Source of the DNA: Oscheius dolichura
Taxonomy: Eukaryota; Nematoda; Chromadorea; Rhabditida; Rhabditidae
Direction: 5' to 3'
Assembly: GCA_932521035.1 (NCBI GenBank)
Contig: OW051495.1
Location: 4,402,001-4,466,000, forward strand
DNA length: 64,000 nt
Shown piece by piece: positions 15,924-25,279 of this stretch. The position numbers were made by a program, and so were the translations under genes. Under the pieces are notes generated by a model. That model saw nothing but the letters and a program-made list of their open reading frames with translations, did no database searches and was not told the origin of the DNA. Numbering within the stretch: position 1 is the stretch's first letter; the number at the start of each line of letters is the position of its first letter.

Positions 15924-16069
15924 TATAGTCTGCTTCCAACGGATATGTCACGAGTTCAAATTTCGCGGCGCATCTCCGTTGTGAGACCATGTCGGAAGAA
16001 CGCTGGTCCCACAGCGGAGGCGCGACAGACCTTTAAATCCCGTGATATATCCGTTGGAAATGGACTATA
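15924..16069. repeat. Long imperfect hairpin 1
   Basis: The arms start TATAGTCTGCTTCCAACGG (15924) and close as TCCGTTGGAAATGGACTATA (to 16069). Pairing continues inwards through GTCACG/CGTGAT and CTCCGTTGTGAGACCA/TGGTCCCACAGCGGAG. The loop lies near 15990-16005. It looks like a fold-back element and sits between rpl-15 and BolA. Confidence 0.8.
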
Positions 16070-16072
16070 AAC

Positions 16073-16244
16073 ATAGTCAATCAAGAAAAACGACATTCAA
16101 GGTATAATTGCCCGAGAACAAATTTTAGTGATGGAGCGAACTGACAGATAATTTTTGAGCGGCCAAGAAGAAAAAAGGCCAGTAAGTTCGGCTCGCGGCT
16201 AAATCGTTAGACCTTGAATGTCGTCTTTTTCCTTGACAGACTAT
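16073..16244. repeat. Long imperfect hairpin 2
   Basis: The left arm contains ATAGTC, TCAAG, AAAAACGACATTCAAGGT (16073-16102). The right arm is its inverse, ACCTTGAATGTCGTC then CTTGACAGACTAT (16211-16244). Inner pairing involves GCGAACT and AGTTCG. The ATAGTC end is shared with hairpin 1. The right arm ends only 15 bp before the BolA start, inside its likely leader. Confidence 0.8.
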
Positions 16245-16259
16245 ATCTTCTTCCTCAGA

Positions 16260-16698
16260 ATGAGCAGACTGGGCCCTCTTGGAAAGCAAATTTTTGACAA
16301 GCTTCAAACATTATCTGTAAGCCGAAAGTTTTTGACGATACAATTGAAACCCGTCTTTAGCCCAGCCACTTACAAGTTTTTTGTGAATCCCACTTGCACA
16401 ATGTACCGAAAGGGTCAGAAAAGCATTTTTATGTCGTAAGTCGCATATTTGATAGGCAAAGCGTCCTTTAGGTGGTTGTAAGTAGCAAATTCGAAGGGCA
16501 GACAGTACTTCAGGTAATCCTGTATTTTGTCTTCGTTTTTCTAACCATTTCTAGCGCCACCGGCTTGTAAACGAGTGCTTGGCAGAAGAGCTATCTGGGC
16601 CGGTGCATGCGTTGCGCATAGATGCTATTCCTCCAAGCAAATGGATAGGACAAGAGCCTACTACCGCTCCACGTTGTCAAGGCGGAGGAAAATTTTGA
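16260..16698 (+). CDS. BolA-like protein (BOLA1 type), 105 aa
   Basis: This is a small BolA-fold protein that works with monothiol glutaredoxins in iron-sulfur cluster biology, in mitochondria for BOLA1. The four exons are 16260-16316, 16361-16435, 16472-16513 and 16555-16698, with all phases consistent. The protein opens MSRLGPLGKQIFDKLQTLSP. It carries the family core SHLHNVPKGSEKHFYVVVVS, FEGQTVLQRHRLVNECLAEE and GPVHALRIDA, including the conserved His of the RHR motif. The length is normal for the family. The ATG follows a TTCTTCCTCAG acceptor by one base. The hairpin element upstream ends inside or next to the leader. Confidence 0.93.
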
Positions 16699-16974
16699 TT
16701 TCTAGCAATAAATATTCCCTATCTGCCTTTCTAATCGTTTTTGATCGTTTTCTATAAATCTAACGATTTCTATATTATTAATAATATTATTGTATTATTC
16801 GGGCATTTCGACCACTAGAACTACGCAGAAATCCGTTTCGAATTTCGCAATATCATGCTTGTTTGTTATTTGTTCGGCGATATTGGCAAAGACCTTTGCA
16901 TCAGCCGGTGTTTCCTTCTTTTATTCTTCTAAAATGTCTTACTAGCTCTATTAACCTTTATATTTAGTGCAGAA

Positions 16975-18333
16975 ATGCTTTCACGACTTATTATCAACGC
17001 TCCTCGCTCTTGTTTATGCTTATCAAACCGTTTTCTTCAAAGTACAAGTAGAAAAACGGCGAGGTTTGGTAGCAACAGTACTGGTGGTGGCTTCAAATTT
17101 GCAGAGAATTCTGTAGGTTTTTGTTTGCTATAGCTCTACGGTAATTTTCAGGGTTTTGGAGTTCGAAATGCACCAACCCTGAAGGAAAGGCTCTTAGGAC
17201 CGACTACGGGAAAGCGTGAGCATAGCTAATGTTTAGAGCACACTAAATTAGTTTAGCATATCTCTATGGCACGTATGCTCTTGCAGGTGCTTCTGTTTTT
17301 GGCATAGGTATGCTTATGTACTATGGCTTGATCTCTAAGGAGCAAAGCATTCTTCAAAATAGCACGTAAGAAATGTTTTTCTTCTAATACAACTTTAATG
17401 AGTTTAGTTTATGGCCGCAATATGTTCGAGACCGTATAGCCACCACGTATACTTACTTGGCCGGAAGTTTAGCCGTTACGGCTGCTAGCGGTGTTGCTGC
17501 CTCTAGATCTCCGATGATTATGCGTTTTACCGCTGGCGGAGGATTCATGGTTGGCTTCCGTTCCTTTTTGTTAAATATTACATTGTAGGCTTTACTGGGG
17601 ACCATGGCAGCGGTTATTGGGACAGGGATGCTTGCCCGTTCAATAGATTACGAAAACGGCCTTGTAAAGCATGGAGCCTGGTTATTGCATTGCGGTTTTA
17701 AGACCTTTTATGACTTAATTTTTAAGATTTTAGGTACACTAGGTGCTGTTTTAGCCCCGCTTTGCGTAATCGGCGGTCCTGTTTTGATGAGAGCTGCTTG
17801 GTACACAGCTGGCCTTGTTGCTGGTAAGAACAAACAGTTTATTGTACTTGGAGAGCTTTAGGGTTGTCTGCGACTGCCATAACTGCTCCCTCTGAAAAGT
17901 TTCTCATGATGGGTGGCCCCCTCGCTATGGGCCTGGGTGTCGTATTCTTTGCGAATATTGGAAGTTTCTTTCTTCCACCAGGAAGCGTCTTAGGAGCTAG
18001 TGAGTAGTACAATTTTTAGATTTCTTTATTTCTAGGTCTGGCTTCTGTGGTGATGTATGGCGGATTGATTCTGTTTTCCGCCTTTTTGCTCTACGACACT
18101 CAACGTCTTGTAAAGAAAGCTGAATTGCACCCTACTCGACAAATGTACCAGATCCCGGTGCCTGTGTATGATCCTATTAATGCGTAAGTCTAATTTTATA
18201 AGTGTTTTGTTTGAATATTTTATTGATTTACTAATTGTATATTTTTAGACAAATGTCCCTGTATATGGATATTCTCAACATCTTTATTCGCATGGCTATG
18301 ATAATGTCAGGATCCAATAATCGCCGAAAATAG
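16975..18333 (+). CDS. GHITM/TMBIM5 mitochondrial inner-membrane protein
   Basis: This is a member of the TMBIM (Bax-inhibitor-1) family, GHITM/TMBIM5 branch, which sits in the mitochondrial inner membrane and affects cristae structure and ion exchange. The N-terminus (MLSRLIINAPRSCLCLSNRF) is basic and Ser-rich like a mitochondrial presequence. Hydrophobic spans follow: YLYGTYALAGASVFGIGML, TYLAGSLAVTAASGVAAS, ALLGTMAAVIGTGMLA, LGAVLAPLCVIGGPVLMRAA, GLGVVFFANIGSFFLPPGS and SVVMYGGLILFSAFLLYDTQ. The YDTQRL stretch and the C-terminal DPINAQMSLYMDILNIFIR are family hallmarks. About eight short introns occur. The length, around 330 residues, fits the family. Confidence 0.9.
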
Positions 18334-18728
18334 GAAATTATCAACTCACCAAAAATTACTGGTAGCGATATGTCGCAGCATGATGTATATTTGTCTATAA
18401 ATAAATAAGGGAGACATATCAGTTTACCTCTTTACATTTAGAGAAGCAAGATTTGCTTTCTGCTCGGATGAATAGAGCTACAAATTATTCAGCAAAAAAA
18501 CTATAGAAACTTTCGCTTCTACCAGAACATTTTCAGACCTTCCAGTTTGTTTGTATTCTGAATTCGTCACCTTAGAAAATATACTACTTATCCATGTAGA
18601 AATTAATATAAACTGGGGGATTAATCCATCGGAAAGTTATCTACATTACACCCTGGCTTATCCCAGCCACTTTCGAGATTGGCAGATTAGGTGGGATTAT
18701 CTCGGCCGCCCGTCGCCTCACTCCCTCA
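18334..18728. other. Intergenic
   Basis: This AT-rich spacer holds an AATAAATAA run near 18400, suitable as the GHITM polyadenylation signal. I see nothing else. Confidence 0.5.
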
Positions 18729-20139
18729 ATGGCTATGTTGGAGGATCTCTTCTGTGAGCTTCTGCCAGTTGTCGGTTTTGCGGTCCTCGTCTCATCGATA
18801 TTCATTCTAATTGTTATGAGGGGAGTCAATCGTGGCTATTGCTTTGCTCTCTTCTTGGTAATCCCTCTCGTTCCTTATTCTATAATCCCCCAGGCCACTG
18901 CTGATCTGTTTCTGGGGACTACCCTCATAATTGCGGGATTCCACGGAGTTATGACGACGATCTATGGCCGCACGGGGGAGATGGTCAAGCCTCTGGCCTG
19001 CACCTTCTCGAAGACGATCCATCTGCCCATGGAGGTCTTTTCCGACGCCCTCCATTCAATGATCATTGTCTGGATGGCCGCGGATCGACTTCTCCAAATG
19101 CTCCTTCCAGTCCAGTATAGCAAAGTGAAGTTTCTTTATTACTTCGGATATTTTCAAATCTCCAGATCCAGAGTGTCTACACAAATTGGCCGTCGTTTTT
19201 AGTGGTCGTGGTGGCCAGCGGCATTGCCGTCGTTCCGTCCTTCGACTATCCCCTCCATGTGGGTCAAGAAACTCCCCATCACGCACTGTTCAGAGTAGGA
19301 ACAACATAAGTGCCCTTATCTCGCCGCTGTGTAGATTCGAGCAGGTATTTGGCGAAGAATTCTTCTCGGACCATCTGTGGGCCCTCCAATGGTCCCCGCT
19401 CCTGGGTATGCCCCCTCTTCCCTTCCAATCTCCAACCTTCTCTAGGACTGGCCCTGCTCGGGATGAGCCTGGTGGTCTTCGGCATTCGGAGCACAAAACA
19501 ACGCTGGTCATACAATTGGTCGGAGAGTTTCGGGGACACCCTCCAGCTGTCGGCCATGTGTCTGATCCGCTGCTTGATGACGGCCATCGCCATCCACCTA
19601 CCTCTCCTCCTCATCCAGACGTACCCCGCCGACACCGAGCTGGCCCTGCTCACCGATCCCCTCATCCGGTCCGTCTCTGTCCCGTCCTCTCTCAGTCTCC
19701 CCTTTTTAGTATCAGCTTCTCCCTGTGTCTGCCCATCCTCCAGCCCGTCTATTATCTTCTCACAATGCCCGTCTTCACCAGCCGGCTGCGGATGCTCTTC
19801 AACAAATACTCTCACAACACCAAGAGGACCTGGCAAAGTGCCGGTACTGCCCTCTGGTCTCCCCCGGCTTCATTCAAAATATTTCAGCCGACCCTCCTAA
19901 ACCCGAAGTCGAGGTCGAGAGCAATCCCTTCGGCTCCTGGTATTCCACTGCGTTGAATGGGATAAGCGAGCCCGGGCTGGCCACCGAGGAGCGAGCCGGC
20001 GTCGAGAGGTTGCCCTCTTCGAGAACAGGGACAGAGAGGTTTCAGGTCGATATCGTTTTATTACCGGGAGGATGGCCCGATACGTGGCTCCGTCTCGTCT
20101 TTGGACGCCCACAAGCCGGCCAACACAACAACGTCTTAG
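18729..20139 (+). CDS. Rhodopsin-like seven-transmembrane receptor (divergent)
   Basis: Seven hydrophobic spans are visible. They include LLPVVGFAVLVSSIFILIVM (TM1), GYCFALFLVIPLVPYSII, LFLGTTLIIAGFHGVM, SFLVVVVASGIAVVPSF and LCLPILQPVYYLLTMPVF (TM7). The stretch MAADRLLQMLLPVQYS after TM3 matches the class A DRY...P..Y pattern with DRL. TM7 has QPVYY where NPxxY is usual. TM5-TM6 flank a loop containing KQRWSYNWSESFGD. The C-terminal tail is Ser/Pro/Glu-rich, and its last exon can end as ANTTTS at 20137-20139. About six introns of 25-55 nt are inferred; the last is unusually short and uncertain. It probably belongs to a nematode receptor expansion; the ligand is unknown. Confidence 0.68.
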
Positions 20140-20147
20140 CCGCCTTT

Positions 20148-21371
20148 TCAGAGATCGTCCCGTTCCTCCAGCAGCCGGGTGTCCGTCCTCGAGGCCACCT
20201 TCTTGCACCCAGAACTCGAGAAATCATTTTGGAAATACTGGAATAAAGACTGATTTCGTCGGGAAGAAGCTGACCTGGAAACTGGCGGCAACGTCGAGGA
20301 CGAGGCCCTCGTCGAACATTTTCCCAGTGTGGCGGAGATGGTTCCGTATACACTGCTCGACATGGAGACGGCTGAGGGGGAGGAAGGGCACGAAGACGTC
20401 GACCACCCCACGGGAGAGCAGCTGCGACTTGTGCAACCCACCCGGTACGTTATAGACGGCATTTGTGACCTGTAAACGGTAACTTGAGTGACTCTCTTCC
20501 GGGGGGACGGACCTGCTTCTCGAAGTCCCGGATATGCAGCTCGTGCCTGGGGACAGCCGCGTTTTCAATGGCCACGTCGTTGACCTCCCTGCCGCCCACG
20601 GAGCTGACCAACACGAAGACGACTTTTCGGTAGTCGAGTCCGTTGACCTGCTCGTGGAATTCCATCAATGGGAGGAGGACGTCTGAAATTATTCCCGTTT
20701 GAAGAGGACAGGCTCCACCCACCCAGGACACCCTCCTCCAGGCGGTCGGCGTCGTCGATCAGGATAAACGCCCTAGGGCATTTCTGGACTGCCAGGCGAA
20801 TTCTCTCGAGGAGGACGGTCTTCTGTTTGAGGGGATCGCCGTCCTCAAAGGCCGAGCCGAGGAGAGAGACCAGCGAAGGACTCCGCACATCCGCCCTAAA
20901 ATCATGAACCCCTCTCTTGGTAAGACGTAAATACCTGGAAACGGAGGAGAGAAGAATGTTGGCCACATGGGTTTTGCCGGTGCCAGAAGAGCCATGGAAA
21001 GATAAGACGAGGGCCTTCCGAGGACTCTCCGAGTTCCAATGGGCCTGAACCGGTAGACGAGGATGGCCGGGAGAGACTCACTTTCAACGAGTTGATAATG
21101 GTCTTCGAGGCCAGGGGCTGGCCGAAGAGGTCGGTCTCTAACCTCGTCGATAACTCTGAAGAACGGTCAAAACACGGGGAAAACTGACTGGAAAGGGCCG
21201 TGTCCACGGGGAAGAAATCTTTGCAGGGCGTGTCTGGAGCTGGCTTCGAGAGGCTCGGCGATGATGGTGTGGTGGGCTTCTGGGCGATGCACGCGAAAGA
21301 GACTACGGAACAGGGATGATGCAAGCGAAGGGAGACTTACGGGGAAGGGCGACGGCGACAAGGAGAAACAT
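20148..21371 (-). CDS. Torsin-family AAA+ ATPase, divergent
   Basis: Torsins are ER and nuclear-envelope lumenal AAA+ proteins. The start MFLLVAVALPLSFACIAQ is a signal peptide split by an intron. Then come LETDLFGQPLASKTIINSLK (the torsin LFGQ element), Walker A GSSGTGKTH, Walker B FILIDDADRLEEGV, VLVSSVGG (sensor-1 region), VFVPFLPLSRLHVEQCIR (torsin C-domain) and a C-terminus with the conserved GCK motif (SSSGCKKVASRTDTRL). Two oddities stand out: Walker A ends in KT rather than the torsin-typical KN, and the Walker B Glu is Asp. About seven introns of 34-45 nt occur. The stop at 20148 is only 8 bp from the convergent receptor gene. Confidence 0.87.
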
Positions 21372-21401
21372 TGATTATCGACTAGAAACGGGTTGCCAGT
21401 G

Positions 21402-21673
21402 ATGCGCAGTATCCTTCTCATTTCCCTGACACTATTCCTCGTGGCAAATGCCGACTGGGAGGATCCGAACGAGCCGTACTCCTCCAGGAGACAGAAGACC
21501 GAGGTAAGCGGACCGGGAACTAGCCTAATGGAATATTTCTGGTCGTCTACGATCACTGGGACTTGTTATCCGAGGCGACGCGGTTCCTGACTAAGCTTAG
21601 CCTCTTTATCGGCTTTGTCAAGGCTTTCCTCCGTTGTTGTTCACTATTGTTTGGCGAGCAAAGAGACTTGTAA
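21402..21673 (+). CDS. Small secreted or membrane protein, unknown
   Basis: The ATG at 21402 begins MRSILLISLTLFLVANADWE, a clear signal peptide with an AlaAsp cleavage site. PNEPYSSRRQKTE follows and then a GAG|GTAAGC donor. A good downstream open frame reads FLVVYDHWDLLSEATRFL and ends at the TAA at 21671-21673, with a hydrophobic KLSLFIGFVKAFLRCC stretch. Joining them needs a 20-nt intron, shorter than any other here, so the junction is doubtful. The start lies 30 bp from the divergent torsin start. The family is unknown. Confidence 0.42.
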
Positions 21674-22266
21674 TTTTCATATTTACTTTTCAGCTTGATT
21701 CGTTCGCAAAATTGAATCATTTTGATCATGTCTTTTGTCTCCCCCTCTCATATTGTTTTATTTGCCTTTGTCTCTTCGTGAAGCCACGGGTAAAGGGGTT
21801 GTATTACACTTTTTACTAGAGCCCGCAAAAAGCATGTTGGCCTCGTTTCAACACTTTTGCATTGACTCATCATTTGTCACCGTTTTTTCTCATTTATCAT
21901 TTCATTCTTCTGCGATTCGTTTTCAACGAAGTGTATTGTGTTCTTGGTGGCTACGTGTAGATTGTCCATTACTCTGAACATGAACAATATGAATTACCTA
22001 TGTTGTTTTCAATGTACGGCCTTATCCGTTTCAACTGTCTCTCTTATGTTTGCAAAGCCGAAATTTCGATGAATTACCATCGACTGCCATAAATGCCAGC
22101 ACACTCAAGTTTTCCCCTCCACGAATCTTTCGATTTTAGAATATCTAAACGGGGGAACAACGTCTATTTCTATGCTTTCTCCTACATCTAGCCTGTTTGT
22201 TGCTAATAAATGATTTCAGAAACTGGATCTTTATGTATTCGCCAAGATAGCACAACATTTAGACAT
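21674..22266. other. Intergenic, AT-rich
   Basis: I see no coding sequence or repeat. The GC-rich block to the left ends near 21650 and the AT-rich block begins here. Confidence 0.5.
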
Positions 22267-24132
22267 ATGTTCCACAGAAAAGCCCACAAAGTCGTGAACT
22301 TTGTAATTGGAATTTGTATTGTAAGTTGAATTATATATCTTTTTTACTTCTTTAGATTGGATTTGTAATAATTTTCCTGAGAGGGCCTGTGTCAGAGCCA
22401 TTAGATGCTCCTTTTCCTTCTTTCGATGAGGGTAAATGGCGACTTATTGATGAGAAACCATTCCCAACGTTGAATGAGCTAAATGCTGCAGAAAGTAATA
22501 CTTTGAAGCCTCCGGGATGGCGAACGGATATGGCTGAATGGCATTTTAATGTAGCAGGCAATCATTTTGCTTTCATCAATATTCAAATCATTTCTATTTA
22601 GGAGCCAGTGAAAATGTCAGCATCACTGGTGAAGAGGTTGTTAGATCCGTCCAGTTTCTAAATGAAAACTATAACATACTGAATTTAGCAAAGTTTGGAC
22701 TTTTAAATAATACAAAAACCGTTGTTGTAATTCAAGTTAGTTTGGAATTTCACCTTATCACATATTCTATCGCTTCCAGGTACATAATCGAGTTGCATAT
22801 CTTCGCTATTTAATTGAATCGTTGAGACATACTGAAGGGATTTCGGATACACTTCTAGTTTTTAGCCACGATGTAAGTGTATCTGCGATCAACGAACTTA
22901 TCAGAAATATTACTTTTGCGAAGGTTAGCCATTTTTTTATTGCTTACTTTTTTTTAGGTTTATCAGATTTTTTATCCTTTTAACATGCAGTTGTTCCCTA
23001 ATGTTTTTCCTGGCCAGGATCCCAATGATTGTCCTGAAAAAATGGGTAAAGATAGGTGAGCTCTTCATTCTTCCATCTAACTTACTTTTTCAGAGCAAAA
23101 GAAGTCAAATGCTTAAATTGGAATACCCCAGACAAATATGGTAATTTCAGAAAAGCAGCTCTTACTCAGATTAAGCATCATTGGTGGTGGAAGGTAAGCA
23201 TTCTTACGCAAGATTTGAAAAAAACTTCTCAGATGAACTATGTATTTGATGGAATTATCGATCGATTTAATCTCACCGATTCATATGTACTTTTATTAGA
23301 AGAAGATCATTATGTTGCGCCAGATGCATTGTACATGTTAAATTTAATTAGAACAAACAAGGAAAAGTATGCTGCAGTAATGCATTTTACCAATTACTAC
23401 TTTCAGACTTTGCTCAGCTTGTGAAATCATTTCCCTAGGAACATATCTAAAAAATTATCGTAATTATGGAAAAGATATCAGCCACTTAGGTGCTCATCCA
23501 TTTTTTAGCAGTAAGCATAATATGGGAATGGCTTTAAATAAAGATACATGGTTTAAACTGAAAAATTGTACCGAAGTATGCTTTTTTCTTTTACTAAATG
23601 ATTTTGTTTAGATGTTTTGCACATACGACGACTATAATTGGGACTGGTCGCTTATGCATGTTAACGTAAAATGTTTTCCGCAACGTTTCAAAGCACTTTT
23701 TACTAAAAGTCCAAGAATTTTGCACATAGGTGATTGTGGGGTGCATACGCACAGGTGAACATATCTTTATATTAAATATTTATTCTTAATTTTATAGATG
23801 CGATGTTAATAAAGCTTATCTTAGCGCTAAAGACCTCTTGCAAACGCACGAAAAGTCTCTCTTTCCTCAGCAAATTACTGTTACTGACGTAAGTATCCTT
23901 TGGCGAACATACATTGACTTCTACATGCTTTCTACGCTATTGATTACAGGTATCGCGTCGTTCACTGAAGCCGTCTAAGGAAAATGGCGGATGGGGAGAC
24001 ACCAGAGATCACGATCTCTGTCGATTGAATGCGGCACCCCTCAAGTGGCGTGAACAGGATTATTCGGTGCTCAAGAATTTGATACACTCTTCTGTAATTG
24101 TTCCAAACGTAGATTTTCATTCGGGTCTCTAA
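22267..24132 (+). CDS. gly-20: Alpha-1,6-mannosyl-glycoprotein GlcNAc-transferase II
   Basis: This Golgi type II membrane enzyme adds GlcNAc in beta-1,2 linkage to the alpha-1,6 mannose of N-glycans (MGAT2; GLY-20 in C. elegans). The N-terminus MFHRKAHKVVNFVIGICIII and the next residues form a short cytosolic tail and signal anchor. Catalytic-domain hallmarks are TVVVIQVHNRVAYLRYLIES, FPNVFPGQDPNDCPEKM, KHHWWWKMNYVFDGII and the metal-site region LLLEEDHYVAPDAL (EED motif). FCTYDDYNWDWSLMH and ILHIGDCGVHTHRCD follow. About ten introns occur, mostly 35-45 nt. One after residue about 96 (NVAG) appears to be GC-AG. The length, about 490 aa, fits the family. Confidence 0.94.
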
Positions 24133-24762
24133 AACTAGTCTTCATTAGATCTTATGAAGTTCCCTAAAAATTTCTATTCTACCTCTTTCGATCCTGTGTT
24201 CAAACAATTCTTGCCGTATCTTTCACTGTTGACTTGTAATTCGGGTAATTTGAAAAGTTTTTAAACGTTTTGTACATTTATATGTAAATACGGGTTGTGA
24301 TAAATTTTTTAAGATATGTAGACCACCTTTCAGGGCGTCGGAAACAGAAAGGATAGTGATTTTGACAGTTGCCATGCAGCCGCAGCCATTGTGCAATAGA
24401 TCAGTAGATATTGTACAAAAGACCACAGCCGAAAGGCGCAAGTCGGAAGGGGAGCCGGCTGCCAGGCACCCGAACATCTCAGTGTGTTCTATCGTCGACA
24501 CATCAGAGGATATTTACGGGTAGATGGCAGACTGGCCGGGGGAGGAGGAACCCTTCAGTCGCCGAGTAAGAGCTCTAGTCATGGCTATAACTGCAGGACC
24601 AGCACTTTACCCGGAGATTGTTCGAGGGTTGGGACGGGCGAATGAGGAAGCCGACTTTTTATTTGCTATTTATACTGAAAAGTAGGCGGGACCATAATTA
24701 TCCCGCCCATTATCATAACCAGGGGGATTGTTCCCATGGGTAAAATCCGTGGGAAGGGGATG
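24133..24762. other. Intergenic
   Basis: I see no gene. Open frames on both strands are short and unsupported. The composition changes from AT-rich to balanced across this stretch. Confidence 0.45.
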
Positions 24763-25146
24763 CTATAACCGGCAGCGGCACTCCGGGGCTCGGGTCAAAC
24801 GCCGTTGGAAGAAGCGGCCTTCTCGATTGATGTGAACTTTGGACTCTACGCATTTGAACGGCAATTCTATCGATTTGTACAAGTTAGGAGAAATGACGAG
24901 AGACTGTTTCCGATATCCGTTTGATTTTAGAAGATTATTTTTATGAGGAGCTGATATAAAAACTGTGGTCAGGAGTAAGAAACAATAGGAGAATGCCTCC
25001 TCCTGCCAGGTGAACAGGTTCAGTCGGAAAGACTTCCGTTGGCAACTGCCATCCAAAGTCTTTCTGCGTTTCAAGCGGGAACGAGTGGCTCTGGCCTCCT
25101 CAACAGTGCCAGTTGTGTCCTTCTTGGTACTCGGGATAAATTTCAT
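24763..25146 (-). CDS. Small ORF with Cys-rich C-terminus, unknown
   Basis: The ATG at 25146 lies 15 bp after a CTACTTCTTATAG acceptor, the same leader pattern as neighbouring genes. The frame is open for 127 codons. A 60-nt stretch (GTTTTTATA...GAAACAG) could be spliced out without changing the frame. The protein is basic (SRLKRRKTLDG), has a hydrophobic segment FSYCFLLLTT, and ends LPFKCVESKVHINREG, then ECRCRL. The terminal C-x-C recalls cystine-knot ligands, but there are too few Cys to claim one. It is divergent from the presenilin gene, 133 bp away. Confidence 0.4.
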   Translation of the reverse strand: MKFIPSTKKDTTGTVEEARATRSRLKRRKTLDGSCQRKSFRLNLFTWQEEAFSYCFLLLTTVFISAPHKNNLLKSNGYRKQSLVISPNLYKSIELPFKCVESKVHINREGRFFQRRLTRAPECRCRL

Positions 25147-25279
25147 TCAACCACGGTCAACTATAAGAAGTAGTGGCCGGTATAGACGGGATAAGTATGG
25201 GTCGAAGGTAGTCCGACGGCAACGGCCTTCATTTCTGCGTCTCGTCTGAATGGAGCTGTCGTTTTCATGTAGTCCGGCG

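Noticed and set aside
15950-15975. T-loop-like GAGTTCAAATTTC suggesting a tRNA
   Set aside because: No acceptor, D or anticodon arm can be folded; the pairing is explained by the larger hairpin.
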